Source of the DNA: Chthonomonadales bacterium
GTDB lineage: Bacteria > Armatimonadota > Chthonomonadetes > Chthonomonadales > CAJBBX01
Reading direction: 5' to 3'
DNA length: 64,000 nt
Assembly (NCBI GenBank): GCA_027459625.1
Contig: DAIDHP010000004.1
Span: forward strand, 169,276-233,275
Shown here: positions 15,728 to 25,557 of the stretch, piece by piece
Layout: the number at the start of each line of letters is the position of its first letter
Position numbering within the stretch: the stretch's first letter is position 1
Program-made: the position numbers and the translations under genes
The notes under the pieces: model-generated
Told to the model about the DNA's origin: nothing
The model's input: the letters and a program-made list of their open reading frames with translations, nothing else
The model's database searches: none

Positions 15728-18040
15728 ATGTGCATTATGCGTGAAAATACCCCTTCGGATTCATCCAAAACTTCGGATTTGCCAACGCGCAGGGACATTT
15801 TGAAGATAGCCGGACTGGCGTTGATTGATCCAATTGCGTCGGTTAAAACTGCGGACATGCCCTTCAATACCCCCTCTGTTTACTGGGTTGCGCAACCATC
15901 CCGACCAGATGAAACCGTGATGATCGTCGGTGCGAACCTTGGGAATGTTCGCAAGGTGAAAGTGGCGTTGTTGAGGGATAAGCCCTTTGCCCCGCCCTCC
16001 ATTCGAGTGAATTCGGAGCCTGTTCCGGATTCACTGCCTTGGAAAGAGGTTTCACCCCTGCAGAAATCAGATATCTGTGTGAAGTTTGTCATCCCGAAGG
16101 ATTTAGGTTACGGGGTTTACCTCTGTCAATTGGTTTCAGGCAAACAGCCTGTGTCCACGATAAGGATCAATGCGCCCGATATTTGGTGGATCCAGGGGGA
16201 CGAAGGGAGGACCGCAACATCCGGCGGGAGGCTAAGAATCTTTGGCAGATGCATGGCGATTCCGTCCTTGCATTCAAGTACGAGCGTGCGGGTTGACACT
16301 GAGCCCTACCCTCCGAGCGATTACCCCATACAACCAAAACATCCGAAACAATCCGCGTCAATGGTCTGCTTGCGAGGCGCGGATGGAAGGAATCGTTATA
16401 TCAAAGCCCGATCCCATGATCCATGGTCTATCTCTTGCGATTTAAGCAAGGAACTCGAACCCGGCTCATACTCTGTGATGGTGCATAACGGACGTGGAGG
16501 GGAGTTCGGGTGGGTTCCGGCGGGCTCCATTGAAGTTAAAACTAGGCAAGCTGCGAATAAAAATGTCTACAGCGTGATGGATTATTACGGGGCAAACGCG
16601 AAGCAAGAGATGCTCAGCACCCTTCCAAAGGGCTCAATCTCGGTGGATCGCACGGATGCCGTTTCCTCGGCGCTGAAAAAGGCGCAAGCGTATGGCGGGG
16701 GGATCGTCTTCTTCCCCGCAGGCGTCTACACGCTCCGTGCACCGTTGAACATTCCTCCGAACACCATTCTCAAAGGGGAGGGGATGGGGTTGGTCACATT
16801 ATGGTGGGGAACCGGAAACATGGCTTTGGATGGAGGGAGCAATCGCAGACGTCTCACGGCGGAGGATAAGAACAATCCCCCGGTGATGATATCGGGGGAT
16901 CGTTATGGTATCGAAGACCTTACCCTCATCATGCCCAGAATGTATCAGACCGGTGTTGTGACCGGTAACGGTTTTCGGATGCGGCGAGTGAGGGTTCTCG
17001 TGGACCGGTATTGGATTAGGTCGGGAGAGAGGGAGGAAGGGTTATTATTGCAGCTTGGCGACAATTGCCAGGTGACCGATTGCGATATCGTCGCCCGAGG
17101 GGTTGCCATGATTTCCGGAGCGGGCATGGTCATCGCCAGAAATAGAATAACCGCAGGCAAATCCAACTTGGATTTGGCGCACTCTGATGGTGTCATCGTT
17201 GAGGACAATGTCATGATCAGCATGGATCCAACCGCTTACATCAACCTGAGCGGAGAGGGGCGTAATGTCTATTATTCCCGCAACAGGCACGAGGCTTTCT
17301 ATGCGCAACAATCGGATTTCTCATGGACATTCGATGGCGTGGCGCAAGCGTATCTTGGACGGGTCGCATCGGCTCATGGCGTGGATATCGAATTGGGGGA
17401 TGATCCGCAATATCCTGACTGGGCGAAAGAGAACAGCCCGCTGTGGAGGCGATCCGTGGTCTGCATCCTTGGAGGAAAGGGCGAGGGACAATACCGATAT
17501 GTCGTCGAAAACCGAGGGAGAAGCTGGAAAGTGGATATGCCGTTCTCAATCCCGCCGGATTCGAGTTCGGTGATTAACATCATTCCGTATCGGGGTAACG
17601 TGATGCTGATTGGGAATCGATTCGAAGACGCCGGTTGGGTGAATCTGGGATATGGATCTTCGTTCAACGTAATTGGAGCCAACAACCAAACATTCAGAGT
17701 CGGGGAGATGCTGAATCTTGGATTGCGAAATACAGATGGAGTGATGCCTTCCTGGTACGTCCAATATCACGATAACGATATTCGCGAAGGGGATACAATG
17801 GTGCAATCCGTCGGTGACATGAGAAACTCGCAACTGTTTTCGAGTTCCGTAACCCGTTTCTGTTTGCATAGAGGCCAACACATCCATGACGACAACTGGG
17901 GCGGAATAGGCATCACCGGGAATGCGGAGGATATCATCGTGGAGAATTGCACATTGGATAATTCAAACGGGGCAATTCGGGTGGATGCGGAAACAAAGGG
18001 GGTGCTGGTGCGACGCAATCATCTGAAATCAGCCTCGTAA
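15728..18040 (+). CDS. Secreted right-handed beta-helix protein (pectate lyase/GH55-like)
   Basis: The product has about 770 residues. A Tat-like signal (TRRDILKIAGLALI) is followed by about 250 residues of beta-sandwich-like sequence. Then comes a parallel beta-helix starting at VYSVMDYYGA, with SVDRTDAVSSALKKAQAYGGGIVFFPAGVYTL, the signature of the pectate-lyase-3/GH55 superfamily. Later turns include RNRITAGKSNLDLAHSDG and GVLVRRNHLK. It probably binds or cleaves a plant or microbial polysaccharide outside the cytoplasm; catalytic residues cannot be assigned. Starts at 15719 (GTG), 15728 and 15737 are possible; 15728 is preferred for its AGGTGG spacing. Confidence 0.8.
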   Translation: MCIMRENTPSDSSKTSDLPTRRDILKIAGLALIDPIASVKTADMPFNTPSVYWVAQPSRPDETVMIVGANLGNVRKVKVALLRDKPFAPPSIRVNSEPVPDSLPWKEVSPLQKSDICVKFVIPKDLGYGVYLCQLVSGKQPVSTIRINAPDIWWIQGDEGRTATSGGRLRIFGRCMAIPSLHSSTSVRVDTEPYPPSDYPIQPKHPKQSASMVCLRGADGRNRYIKARSHDPWSISCDLSKELEPGSYSVMVHNGRGGEFGWVPAGSIEVKTRQAANKNVYSVMDYYGANAKQEMLSTLPKGSISVDRTDAVSSALKKAQAYGGGIVFFPAGVYTLRAPLNIPPNTILKGEGMGLVTLWWGTGNMALDGGSNRRRLTAEDKNNPPVMISGDRYGIEDLTLIMPRMYQTGVVTGNGFRMRRVRVLVDRYWIRSGEREEGLLLQLGDNCQVTDCDIVARGVAMISGAGMVIARNRITAGKSNLDLAHSDGVIVEDNVMISMDPTAYINLSGEGRNVYYSRNRHEAFYAQQSDFSWTFDGVAQAYLGRVASAHGVDIELGDDPQYPDWAKENSPLWRRSVVCILGGKGEGQYRYVVENRGRSWKVDMPFSIPPDSSSVINIIPYRGNVMLIGNRFEDAGWVNLGYGSSFNVIGANNQTFRVGEMLNLGLRNTDGVMPSWYVQYHDNDIREGDTMVQSVGDMRNSQLFSSSVTRFCLHRGQHIHDDNWGGIGITGNAEDIIVENCTLDNSNGAIRVDAETKGVLVRRNHLKSAS

Positions 18041-18261
18041 GGGAGATGCCAAATGAGCTATTTCGGATCGAGTTTCGAATGGAAATAATTAATTCCGATT
18101 AAATCGCGAATATACGCTGGAAGCCATCGGCGATGATTTTGATGAGCTAAGGATAACCCTATGAAGCGGGAGGATTTTCTGTCACATCACCGACGCCGCT
18201 GCGTTTTCGATTGATGTAATTATGAGTATTATTATAAATAGTGTATGTGTCTGTTGCATGA

Positions 18262-19806
18262 TTAACTCCTAACCTCTTTGACGCTATCCTTCGGATCAAT
18301 TGCATAAACCCTGACGTAGTCGAAGAAAGTATTGGGTGTTCCGCCCATTGCACCACCGATCATCAGATTCCGCCACAGCGGAGGGGATTTGGGAGTCCCA
18401 TCACACATACTGAATAGGTAACTGCCCGATGGCTGACTTGTTTCAGATATCTGGTTGCCGATCCAACAAATAGATTGCTGCGGAACGCCGTCGAAATACA
18501 CCTGTCGATAGCCATGCCATCCGTTTTCCGCGGACGCCGGTATCCATAGCTGCCCGTAGGTGTGCCACTGCGTGAAGTCTGTTCCGGCGGGCGGATACAC
18601 GACGGCATTGAAGTTGCCGATGTTACCGTTTTCCTTTCCGCTGCTCCAGTCATGGATGGTGGAATCGAACAGCTGCGGATGTCCCCATGAGGGATTGTAT
18701 TCCATGATGTCATTCTCAATCGCCTCCCATTTGCCCGGCCACCCGGGCATCGGCGTGTTCTCGGCACAAAAGCTCCATGGTGGCGGGTTCATATTTCTGG
18801 GCCTCGAGGGAATTGGCATGGTTCCGGACCAGAAGCCCGCCCATCCATTTTTGCCGATGTGAGCAAGGTCTCCACAAGCTATTCTGGCTTCGTAATAGAT
18901 CCCCTTGCCGGGCAGGAACACTGTCCCGCGGTAGCCTTCAGGCACAGCATTGTCATAAAGGGTGGTCGAGAAATCCCAGCTCATGGAAACAGGCGCATCC
19001 TTGATCATCAGAACACCCTTCGCCCCTTTGTAGGAGGGGAGGATATCATACATGGATGGTGACGTGCTGGGAAACCACATGCCTTTGACGTACCACTTAT
19101 AGCCGTCCTTCTGTGTATTATTGACATCGATGGAACGGCTATCGTTGAATTCATCGTTAAAGATGAGCCTGAACCCTCGTGGGGCATGCGGACTTGGATC
19201 GTTCGCAGGTGGGGCTGTAAATGCAATCGTACGACCATCCTTAAGTCCGGTATGGAAGTCGTCAATATATAGAACGCCACTGGCGGTTATATCATCCTGA
19301 AAGCCTACGACGACATCCGTTTGCTCGCCTGAATTCCACGGGAGACTAACTTCACGCCAGTTAGCGGTGGCAGTGATAGTGGTGGTTGAAAGTCGTTGCG
19401 AAAAATCATCGGTTGCGACGAACAGAGTCCCGCCTCCACTCCCTCTGACCCAGATTTTCGATATGTAATCCGTATTCTTCCAGACGCTGATGTGTGACCA
19501 TATTCTCTTACCGCTGCGGGAAAGAGTCGCCTGCACATCGGCCTTGCCTGTATGGGCGTAAGGGTCTATGACGATTCGGAACGGCGGATCGAGCGTAAAG
19601 GCGCTCGTTTCAATCGATTCGAAGCTTGAGTCCGCCATCAGGTTCGGACCGGTCATACCGGCATGTGTTCCCCGTACCACAATGGGTTTCGGAATATGGA
19701 TGGATTTTGGATCCTTTCCGTATAGGATTTGGGGCAACGCCCATGACAAGGTAGCTGCGTCCTTCAAGAATTTTCTGCGCGTCAAATCGGTATCATATGT
19801 TTTCAT
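18262..19806 (-). CDS. Tat-exported GH16-like glycoside hydrolase
   Basis: The product has 514 residues. It has a twin-arginine signal (LTRRKFLKDAA) and an N-terminal carbohydrate-binding-like sandwich (about 55-200, NLMADSSFE...YIDDFHTG). The GH16-like jelly roll runs from about residue 215 (RLIFNDEFN) to about 505 (FFDYVRVYA). The catalytic signature E-x-D-x-x-E is seen as ENDIME with Glu364 as probable nucleophile, Asp366, and Glu369 as acid/base. This suggests a laminarinase, agarase or related endo-beta-glycanase. It is convergent with the beta-helix gene and presumably part of the same polysaccharide-use region. Confidence 0.82.
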   Translation of the reverse strand: MKTYDTDLTRRKFLKDAATLSWALPQILYGKDPKSIHIPKPIVVRGTHAGMTGPNLMADSSFESIETSAFTLDPPFRIVIDPYAHTGKADVQATLSRSGKRIWSHISVWKNTDYISKIWVRGSGGGTLFVATDDFSQRLSTTTITATANWREVSLPWNSGEQTDVVVGFQDDITASGVLYIDDFHTGLKDGRTIAFTAPPANDPSPHAPRGFRLIFNDEFNDSRSIDVNNTQKDGYKWYVKGMWFPSTSPSMYDILPSYKGAKGVLMIKDAPVSMSWDFSTTLYDNAVPEGYRGTVFLPGKGIYYEARIACGDLAHIGKNGWAGFWSGTMPIPSRPRNMNPPPWSFCAENTPMPGWPGKWEAIENDIMEYNPSWGHPQLFDSTIHDWSSGKENGNIGNFNAVVYPPAGTDFTQWHTYGQLWIPASAENGWHGYRQVYFDGVPQQSICWIGNQISETSQPSGSYLFSMCDGTPKSPPLWRNLMIGGAMGGTPNTFFDYVRVYAIDPKDSVKEVRS

Positions 19807-20123
19807 ATTCCTGGAGCCTTGGATGATGGGATTGTTCCAGCCGTAGTTGGTAGCTATCGTTGATATATATTCATTTTACGCCACTTTTTCGTTATTGCAA
19901 GCTTTGTTTCGGACAGCATTAAACATTCAAACCTTCGAAGAAAGCCACCACACCATATGCAAGTCGCAATAATATCCAATGCTTTCCGTATATCGAGTGC
20001 GTCGTCAATTCCGCGTGAATTGGGTGAGTTATTATACCGTTTCGTTATGAAACACTTGTTATTGAGGTGGGTGATAGTTTACACATCATCAAGGTATTAT
20101 ATTTAAAATAGAGGGGTGAATGG
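19807..20123. other. Divergent intergenic region
   Basis: These 317 bases separate the GH16-like gene (leftward) and the URO-D-family gene (rightward). It contains GTTTC/GAAAC around GTTAT at 20040-20053 and AT-rich stretches, but no clear paired -35/-10 that I would defend. Confidence 0.35.
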
Positions 20124-21188
20124 ATGATAAACTCTCATGAGCGCTTTAAGAGAATGTACGAACATAGGGATGCGGATCGCATTCCTATCATTGACAGTCC
20201 ATGGGGTTCCACCATCGAACGATGGCGAAGGGAGGGGATGCCATCCGATGTGGATTGGGTGGATTATTTCGATTTGGACAAGGTGGCTCATATCGGCGTC
20301 GACAATAGCCCCCGCTATCCCAGCAGAGTGATTGAGGAGACGGAGGAGTATCGCATTCACACCACGCCTTGGGGCGCCACTCTTAAGGACTGGCGTCATG
20401 CCGGCGGGGTGCCGGAGTTTTTGGATTTCACGATCAAAGATCCGGATACCTGGAGAGCCGCGAAGGAGAGAATGACACCGGACAAGAACCGCATTCCGTG
20501 GGAATGGCTGAAATCGAATTACAGCAAATGGCGCGATGAGGGGTATTGGATTATCGGTGGTCTGTGGTTTGGTTTTGATGTGACTCACTCGTGGACCATC
20601 GGCACGGAACGTATGCTGATCGCACTGGTGGAGCAGCCGGAATGGTGCATGGATATGTTCGAACATTTTTTAAATGTGAATCTTCAACTCCTGCAAATGG
20701 TTTGGGATGAAGGTTACGAGTTTGATTGCATCTCTTGGCCGGATGACATGGGGTTCAAGCATAATCAGTTCTTTTCCCTCAAAACATACCGAAGACTTTT
20801 GAAACCGTTTCATAAACGCGCGATGGATTGGGCGCATGCCAAGGGGATCAAAGCGCACTTGCACTCCTGCGGGGATGTGAATCCGTTCATTCCCGAGCTT
20901 TTGGAAATCGGGCTTGACGCGCTAAATCCACTTGAGGTCAAGGCTGGGATGGATCCAATTCATATCAAGAAGACGTTCGGAGACCGGTTAGTTCTGCATG
21001 GAGGGATTAACGCCGTTTTATGGGACAATCTCGAAGCGATTGAAGCCGAGATGGAAAAGGTGATCCCGGTTGTGAAGGAGAACGGTGGATATATCTTTTC
21101 CTCAGATCACTCCGTGCCGGATAGCGTGAGCCTTGATAACTTCAAGCATATCGTGGAGCATGCGAAAATGTTGGGGAGCTACTCGTAA
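20124..21188 (+). CDS. Uroporphyrinogen decarboxylase-family protein (methyltransferase-like)
   Basis: The protein has 354 residues and adopts the URO-D TIM-barrel pattern. The N terminus INSHERFKRMYEHRDADRIP, the central DCISWPDDMGFKHN, the His-x-Cys type HLHSCGDVNPFIPELLEIGLDALNPLEVKAGMD, and GGINAVLW near the end are typical. These are features of the MtaA/CmuA-like branch, which transfers methyl groups or acts on methylated substrates, rather than of HemE. It sits among carbohydrate genes, a common location for this subfamily in Armatimonadota and Planctomycetes, where its substrate is unknown. The start follows GAGGGGTG. Confidence 0.82.
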   Translation: MINSHERFKRMYEHRDADRIPIIDSPWGSTIERWRREGMPSDVDWVDYFDLDKVAHIGVDNSPRYPSRVIEETEEYRIHTTPWGATLKDWRHAGGVPEFLDFTIKDPDTWRAAKERMTPDKNRIPWEWLKSNYSKWRDEGYWIIGGLWFGFDVTHSWTIGTERMLIALVEQPEWCMDMFEHFLNVNLQLLQMVWDEGYEFDCISWPDDMGFKHNQFFSLKTYRRLLKPFHKRAMDWAHAKGIKAHLHSCGDVNPFIPELLEIGLDALNPLEVKAGMDPIHIKKTFGDRLVLHGGINAVLWDNLEAIEAEMEKVIPVVKENGGYIFSSDHSVPDSVSLDNFKHIVEHAKMLGSYS

Positions 21189-21213
21189 GCCACAATCGGG
21201 ATAATCCGGCGGA

Positions 21214-22857
21214 TTAGTCGGATAAAGAGGATGCCTTGCTGACGATCGCGCCAATTATATTCCGTATCTTAAGCAGGATGTTCGGGGTTGTGTTCCAGCG
21301 ATTCCAGTCCGTGGCGACTTGGCTCACGAGGTTGTTCACATATTTGCGGCCCTTGAGCTTTGCGAGTATCGTGAAATAATCGTAATCCTGCATTCCATCC
21401 CGTATCGCTTTAATTCTAAGGGATTCGATCGGACCGTTCACCCCCGCTTCCATTCCCGGGTAAAACAGCATCCCCTCGCCGTTGTAGTTTTCATAGGTGG
21501 CGGGTTCCGTCCATGGATCGATTCCCTTTTTCCAGTAAACCGTAGACCAATACAGTAATCCCGTAGAGCCTGTTATCCAATTTTGCCAGCTTGCTATGCG
21601 ATAGTTCAGTAAAGGAAAGTCCGTTTCCCAGAAGGGGGTTGGGGTTTTTCCTTGGGTTAACGCCGTGTAACTCCAGACTTTGTCTCCATGATCCAGTCTC
21701 TCCTGTATGCTCGCATTGTCCCATAACGCCCACAAGGGACACCAGATGTTCACCGCACCGACGAGGCTACCCCAGGCGGGATTGTCTGGTATGGGTTGCT
21801 CCGTGCAAAGAAAGAGGATACGAGGATCCGCCTCGTGCACCATTTTAGAGAGCGCCCGCACATCCTCATAGGCTTTCAAATCATTGGGTTCATCAATCAG
21901 ATAGGTGTAGGCGTATTTCCCCCACCCGTGATCGGCGAGGTATGCGTAGTATCCTTTTAGATATCTTATAGAGCTATTCCTGCCTTTGCCCAGAGGATCG
22001 GATATCGGCAAATACAAATCCAACGAATTTGCATGTTGATTAACAAAGTAGTCCTTTAACAAAGGCGCCACTTTGCTCATGTCAGGCGTTCCGTCCTTGG
22101 CAGTGGGCGCCACAGTCCCCTGAGGCATATTAGGCATAAGACGATCTGTCATGAGAGCGCGGACATATTTCAAACGTAAGTTATATGCATCAGTGGATGA
22201 GGAATCCATTCCGTAATACAGAGGCACGTCGTTAAACCCTCCGAAGTCGCTTTGACAGGACGGTGATATCGGAAGACTGAAATTCCACACTCTTAAGCTT
22301 ATCTTCAATGAGAAGGATTTTGTGTTTTGGGAAGCCACTTCGATGAAACCGTGATAGACGCCGGGGATGGCGTCGCGCGGTATGAATATCTCCGCATACA
22401 ATGGCTGAGTTTTGGAAGCCTTCACGGTGAATGGCTCCCCGACGTATTGAGGCGTGCCCGGGAGGCGCAGGCGAGAAGGGATTTGCAACGGCACCAATGC
22501 GTCGGGGTACCATCCGGGCTTCATTGCGGTTCGATGCGAGGATCTCACGATCCGAATAAAATGCTCCCTGTAGAGCAATGGGGCTTGAATAACTTTTTTG
22601 CGTGGACCGCGAAAAGGTGCGGATTCCACACGAACATCGTCCAAACTGGTATTTCCAGCAGTGAGGACGATCTGCCAATCCACCCACTCTCCTTTCGCAC
22701 CGTTAACCAGGATTGAGTGAGCGGACGGCGCTGGCTGATCGGGATGGAATCGTTCCAGCGCATTGGAGAGACCGCAAAGGGGTTGGTTGGAGGGTAGGGC
22801 GAATGCCACGGAACGAATTAGTAATTCTATGAGGACAATGAGAAATGCGTTTTTCAT
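21214..22857 (-). CDS. Secreted DUF4091 (GH123-like) protein
   Basis: The product has 547 residues from the ATG at 22857, chosen because AGGAG lies about 9 bases upstream and a signal peptide (KNAFLIVLIELLIRSVAFA) follows immediately. It has an N-terminal beta-sandwich region and then a TIM-barrel-like domain containing YTYLIDEPNDL with the conserved Asp-Glu pair. It closes with the DUF4091 hallmark IRDGMQDYDYFTIL. The family is related to GH123 glycosidases acting on N-acetyl-hexosamine-type substrates; activity here is unproven. Convergent with the URO-D-family gene, 25 bases apart. Confidence 0.82.
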   Translation of the reverse strand: MKNAFLIVLIELLIRSVAFALPSNQPLCGLSNALERFHPDQPAPSAHSILVNGAKGEWVDWQIVLTAGNTSLDDVRVESAPFRGPRKKVIQAPLLYREHFIRIVRSSHRTAMKPGWYPDALVPLQIPSRLRLPGTPQYVGEPFTVKASKTQPLYAEIFIPRDAIPGVYHGFIEVASQNTKSFSLKISLRVWNFSLPISPSCQSDFGGFNDVPLYYGMDSSSTDAYNLRLKYVRALMTDRLMPNMPQGTVAPTAKDGTPDMSKVAPLLKDYFVNQHANSLDLYLPISDPLGKGRNSSIRYLKGYYAYLADHGWGKYAYTYLIDEPNDLKAYEDVRALSKMVHEADPRILFLCTEQPIPDNPAWGSLVGAVNIWCPLWALWDNASIQERLDHGDKVWSYTALTQGKTPTPFWETDFPLLNYRIASWQNWITGSTGLLYWSTVYWKKGIDPWTEPATYENYNGEGMLFYPGMEAGVNGPIESLRIKAIRDGMQDYDYFTILAKLKGRKYVNNLVSQVATDWNRWNTTPNILLKIRNIIGAIVSKASSLSD

Positions 22858-22936
22858 TTGACCGAGTCTCCTGAAAACGATTGTTGCGTGCCAAAAAGGC
22901 ATCCCCTTGATGAGGATTCGGGAAGGAGATGAAATA

Positions 22937-23009
22937 AGCCTCAGACCGGAATCGAACCAGCGACCTTCGCTTTACAAGAGCGTTGCTCTACCAGCTGAGC
23001 TACTGAGGC
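22937..23009 (-). tRNA. tRNA-Thr (anticodon TGT)
   Basis: The minus strand folds as a complete cloverleaf of 73 nt. The acceptor stem is GCCTCAG/CTGAGGC, the D arm contains AGCTCAGCTGGTAGAGC, and the anticodon loop CTTGTAA has TGT. The T arm carries GGTTCGATTCC. CCA is not encoded. Confidence 0.95.
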
Positions 23010-23095
23010 GAACTGGATTACATGATGGTGTATGCTCACCCACGTATTAATATAATCAAAAGAGGGGCGAAAAGTCAAGGGCTCAAGCCGTTGGC

Positions 23096-23998
23096 TTAAT
23101 CCGCATGTCCCTCGTTCTTAATATTCGCCATCTCCTCCAGGAGGGCGATCAAGCTTTGCGTTCCTTCGTCGCCTCTTCCGTGCGCTTCGATTGAGTTGTA
23201 CAATTGATGTGCAAGGGACGCACCGGGCAGACAGGCGCCGATCTCGGAGGCTGTGGCAAGACATATGCGCAGATCCTTCTGCAGCAATCGAACCATGAAC
23301 CCTGGGGCGAAGTCGTGTTTCACCATCTTCTCCCCGAGATTGTTGATCACCCAGCTTCCCGCAGCTCCCGATCCCACCGCTTTCACCATGAGCGATGGGT
23401 CCAGTTCCGCCTTCTCTGCGAACGCGATCGCCTCGGAGGCTGCGAGCATGTGCAGGCAGATGGCGACCTGGTTGCAGAGTTTGGTCATCTGTCCCATGCC
23501 ATGTCCGCCGCAATGGGTTATCGTCTTGCCCAGTGCATCCAGAACCGGCATGGCTTGTTCCAACACCTCTTTCTTGCCTCCGACCATAATGGAGAGTGTC
23601 CCAGCTATGGCGCCCGTGTCCCCGCCGGATACCGGCGCGTCTAACATCTCAATGCCTCGCTCCTCCAAGTTTCGTGCGATGATACGCGTGGCTCTCGGGG
23701 ATATTGTGCTCATATCAATCACGATGGAGCCGGGCTTGGCAGTCCGGATCACACCGTTTTCTCCCGTCAAGACCTGTTCCACGTCCGGGGTGTCCGAAAC
23801 GATACTGATAATGACGCCGGCGTCTTTCGCCGCTTCGCTTGGCGATGAAACCAATAAGGCTCCATCCTTTTGCAGAGGCTCCGCTCTGGATATGGTCCGA
23901 TTGTAAGCCGTGAGCGGATAGCCTGCGCGGAGTAAATTCCTCGCCATGGGCAGACCCATGAGTCCGGTTCCGATGAACGCTATTTTAGTTGAATTCAT
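23096..23998 (-). CDS. Beta-hydroxyacid dehydrogenase (3-HIBADH/tartronate semialdehyde reductase family)
   Basis: The protein has 300 residues. It begins with a Rossmann fold IAFIGTGLMGLPMARNL and shows the family signatures DAPVSGGDTGAIAGTLSIMVGG and GHGMGQMTKLCNQV, with the catalytic Lys region in KLCNQ. The C-terminal all-alpha domain contains LLQKDLRICLATA. It would reversibly oxidise a 3-hydroxy acid using NAD(P), such as 3-hydroxyisobutyrate or glycerate; the substrate is undetermined. GGAGA precedes the ATG. It lies just downstream of tRNA-Thr on the opposite genomic side and is likely monocistronic. Confidence 0.9.
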   Translation of the reverse strand: MNSTKIAFIGTGLMGLPMARNLLRAGYPLTAYNRTISRAEPLQKDGALLVSSPSEAAKDAGVIISIVSDTPDVEQVLTGENGVIRTAKPGSIVIDMSTISPRATRIIARNLEERGIEMLDAPVSGGDTGAIAGTLSIMVGGKKEVLEQAMPVLDALGKTITHCGGHGMGQMTKLCNQVAICLHMLAASEAIAFAEKAELDPSLMVKAVGSGAAGSWVINNLGEKMVKHDFAPGFMVRLLQKDLRICLATASEIGACLPGASLAHQLYNSIEAHGRGDEGTQSLIALLEEMANIKNEGHAD

Positions 23999-24297
23999 TA
24001 CAGTTCTCCAGTGATATTATTCAAGCGTGATGTGTAAGCGAGCGAAATTACAGGCGACAAAGCGAAGTCTTACCGCGTGAAAAATGCGATATCAGGCGCA
24101 ATAGGATGCAATCAAGCATATTATATCCTGTTACCCGCATGGTCGTAAACCTTCCTGCACGCTCGGGTGACGCCCCCTTCGTTGACTCCCTGATATGATA
24201 AGTGCAATAATATGATAGTGAATCTGCACAGATTCCCCTTAAAACAACAAAAAAAAAGGCTGATATAAGCCTAAGTTATGAGGAAGGAGTTACACCC
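23999..24297. other. Divergent region between dehydrogenase and gap
   Basis: This 299-base gap contains TTGACT near 24183 and a TAATAT box about 20 bases further, a weak candidate gap promoter. A small hairpin AGGCT/AGCCT lies just before the gap ribosome site. Confidence 0.4.
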
Positions 24298-25311
24298 ATG
24301 CCTGTTAAAGTAGGTATCAACGGGTTCGGCCGAATTGGCCGCCTCACTCTGAGAGCGATTCTGGACAAATATCCCAACGACATTGAAGTGGTTGCAGTGA
24401 ACGATCTCGCTGATCCAAACACAAACGCATTTCTTTTCAAGTGGGATTCTAACTACGGTGAGTTTAACGGTGTAGTCGCCACCGAAGGAAGCGATTTGGT
24501 GATTAACGGCAAGAAAATAGCCGTATTTTCCGAGAAGGACCCAGCTCAGATCCCATGGGGATCGGTTGGCGCCCAGATTGTCATAGAGTCCACCGGGTTC
24601 TTCACCGACGCCACAAAAGCGGTTGCTCATAAGAAAGACACCGTTAAGAAGGTCATCATCTCCGCCCCTGCGAAGAATGAGGACAAAACCTTCGTGCTTG
24701 GAGTGAATGAGAAGGATTACGATCCCGCCAAACATCACGTCATTTCCAACGCCTCCTGCACCACCAACGGATTGGCTCCGGTAGCCAAAGTCTGCAACGA
24801 CGTTTTCGGTATTGAGAAGGGCTTGCTCACCACAATCCACTCGTACACCGGTTCGCAGAAAATTCTGGACACCGTGGCGAAAAATATCCGTGACGCACGC
24901 GCGGGCGCTTTGAATATCGTTCCGTCCACCACCGGCGCGGCGAAAGCCGTCGGGCTTGTTATTCCCGAACTCAAAGGCAAATTCAACGGGATGTCGTTTC
25001 GCGTTCCCACCCCCACCGTGTCCGTGGTGGATTTCACCGCCGTTCTGAAGAGGGACACCACCGTCGAGGAACTGAATGCCGCGATGAAGGCTGCAGCGGA
25101 AGGACCGATGAAAGGGATATTGCAATACACCGAACTCCCCTTGGTTTCCATGGACCTTAAAGGAAACACCAACTCCTCGATCTACTCGGCAGTGGATACG
25201 GTTGTGGTCGGTGGAAATCTGGTCAAGCTCGTCGCTTGGTATGATAACGAGTGCGGTTACGCCACGCGCGTTGCCGACCTCATCAGCTACATCACCGCAA
25301 AGGGACTGTAA
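24298..25311 (+). CDS. gap: Glyceraldehyde-3-phosphate dehydrogenase
   Basis: This 337-residue type I GAPDH has NAD-binding [14 protein letters not shown] and catalytic Cys154 in [13 protein letters not shown]. It also has the S-loop region [20 protein letters not shown] and the C-terminal [11 protein letters not shown]. It converts glyceraldehyde-3-phosphate to 1,3-bisphosphoglycerate in glycolysis. AAGGAG lies a suitable distance before the ATG. pgk follows after a terminator, so the two are adjacent but at least partly independent; tpiA lies 3 kb further on, making a loose triose-phosphate locus. Confidence 0.98.
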   Translation: MPVKVGINGFGRIGRLTLRAILDKYPNDIEVVAVNDLADPNTNAFLFKWDSNYGEFNGVVATEGSDLVINGKKIAVFSEKDPAQIPWGSVGAQIVIESTGFFTDATKAVAHKKDTVKKVIISAPAKNEDKTFVLGVNEKDYDPAKHHVISNASCTTNGLAPVAKVCNDVFGIEKGLLTTIHSYTGSQKILDTVAKNIRDARAGALNIVPSTTGAAKAVGLVIPELKGKFNGMSFRVPTPTVSVVDFTAVLKRDTTVEELNAAMKAAAEGPMKGILQYTELPLVSMDLKGNTNSSIYSAVDTVVVGGNLVKLVAWYDNECGYATRVADLISYITAKGL

Positions 25312-25325
25312 GTTTTCACTTTTCA

Positions 25326-25356
25326 GGGAGGAGCGTTTCGCTTCTCCCTTTGCTTT
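25326..25356 (+). terminator. Intrinsic terminator after gap
   Basis: GGGAGGAGCG pairs with CGCTTCTCCC (one G-U) around a TTT loop and is followed by TTTGCTTT. Confidence 0.85.
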
Positions 25357-25557
25357 ACGTACGCCGCGCACTTGCGGTTTGTATCTCCCCTATTTTTGTA
25401 AGCTCTTCCTTGACATTATCTCCATTTTACGCTTGCTCCGTCGATTTTTTTCTGAATTTTACGATCGCCTAAGGTAAACTGATTATTGAGTTCGTCTGAA
25501 AGCGAACGAATGGATTTGATGATGTTTCACCATACAACGATCATGCGAGGAAACAAA

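Noticed and set aside
20044..20056. Identical 13-mer GTTATGAAACACT upstream of the URO-D-family gene and again near 44164 upstream of the oxidoreductase
   Set aside because: A 13-base identity is expected by chance many times in 64 kb, and the surrounding bases do not agree, so it is not claimed as a shared operator.
24271..25371. Long minus-strand open frame (366 codons) fully overlapping gap
   Set aside because: It is the antisense shadow of a highly conserved GAPDH gene, has no ribosome site, no recognisable domain and biased low-complexity composition.
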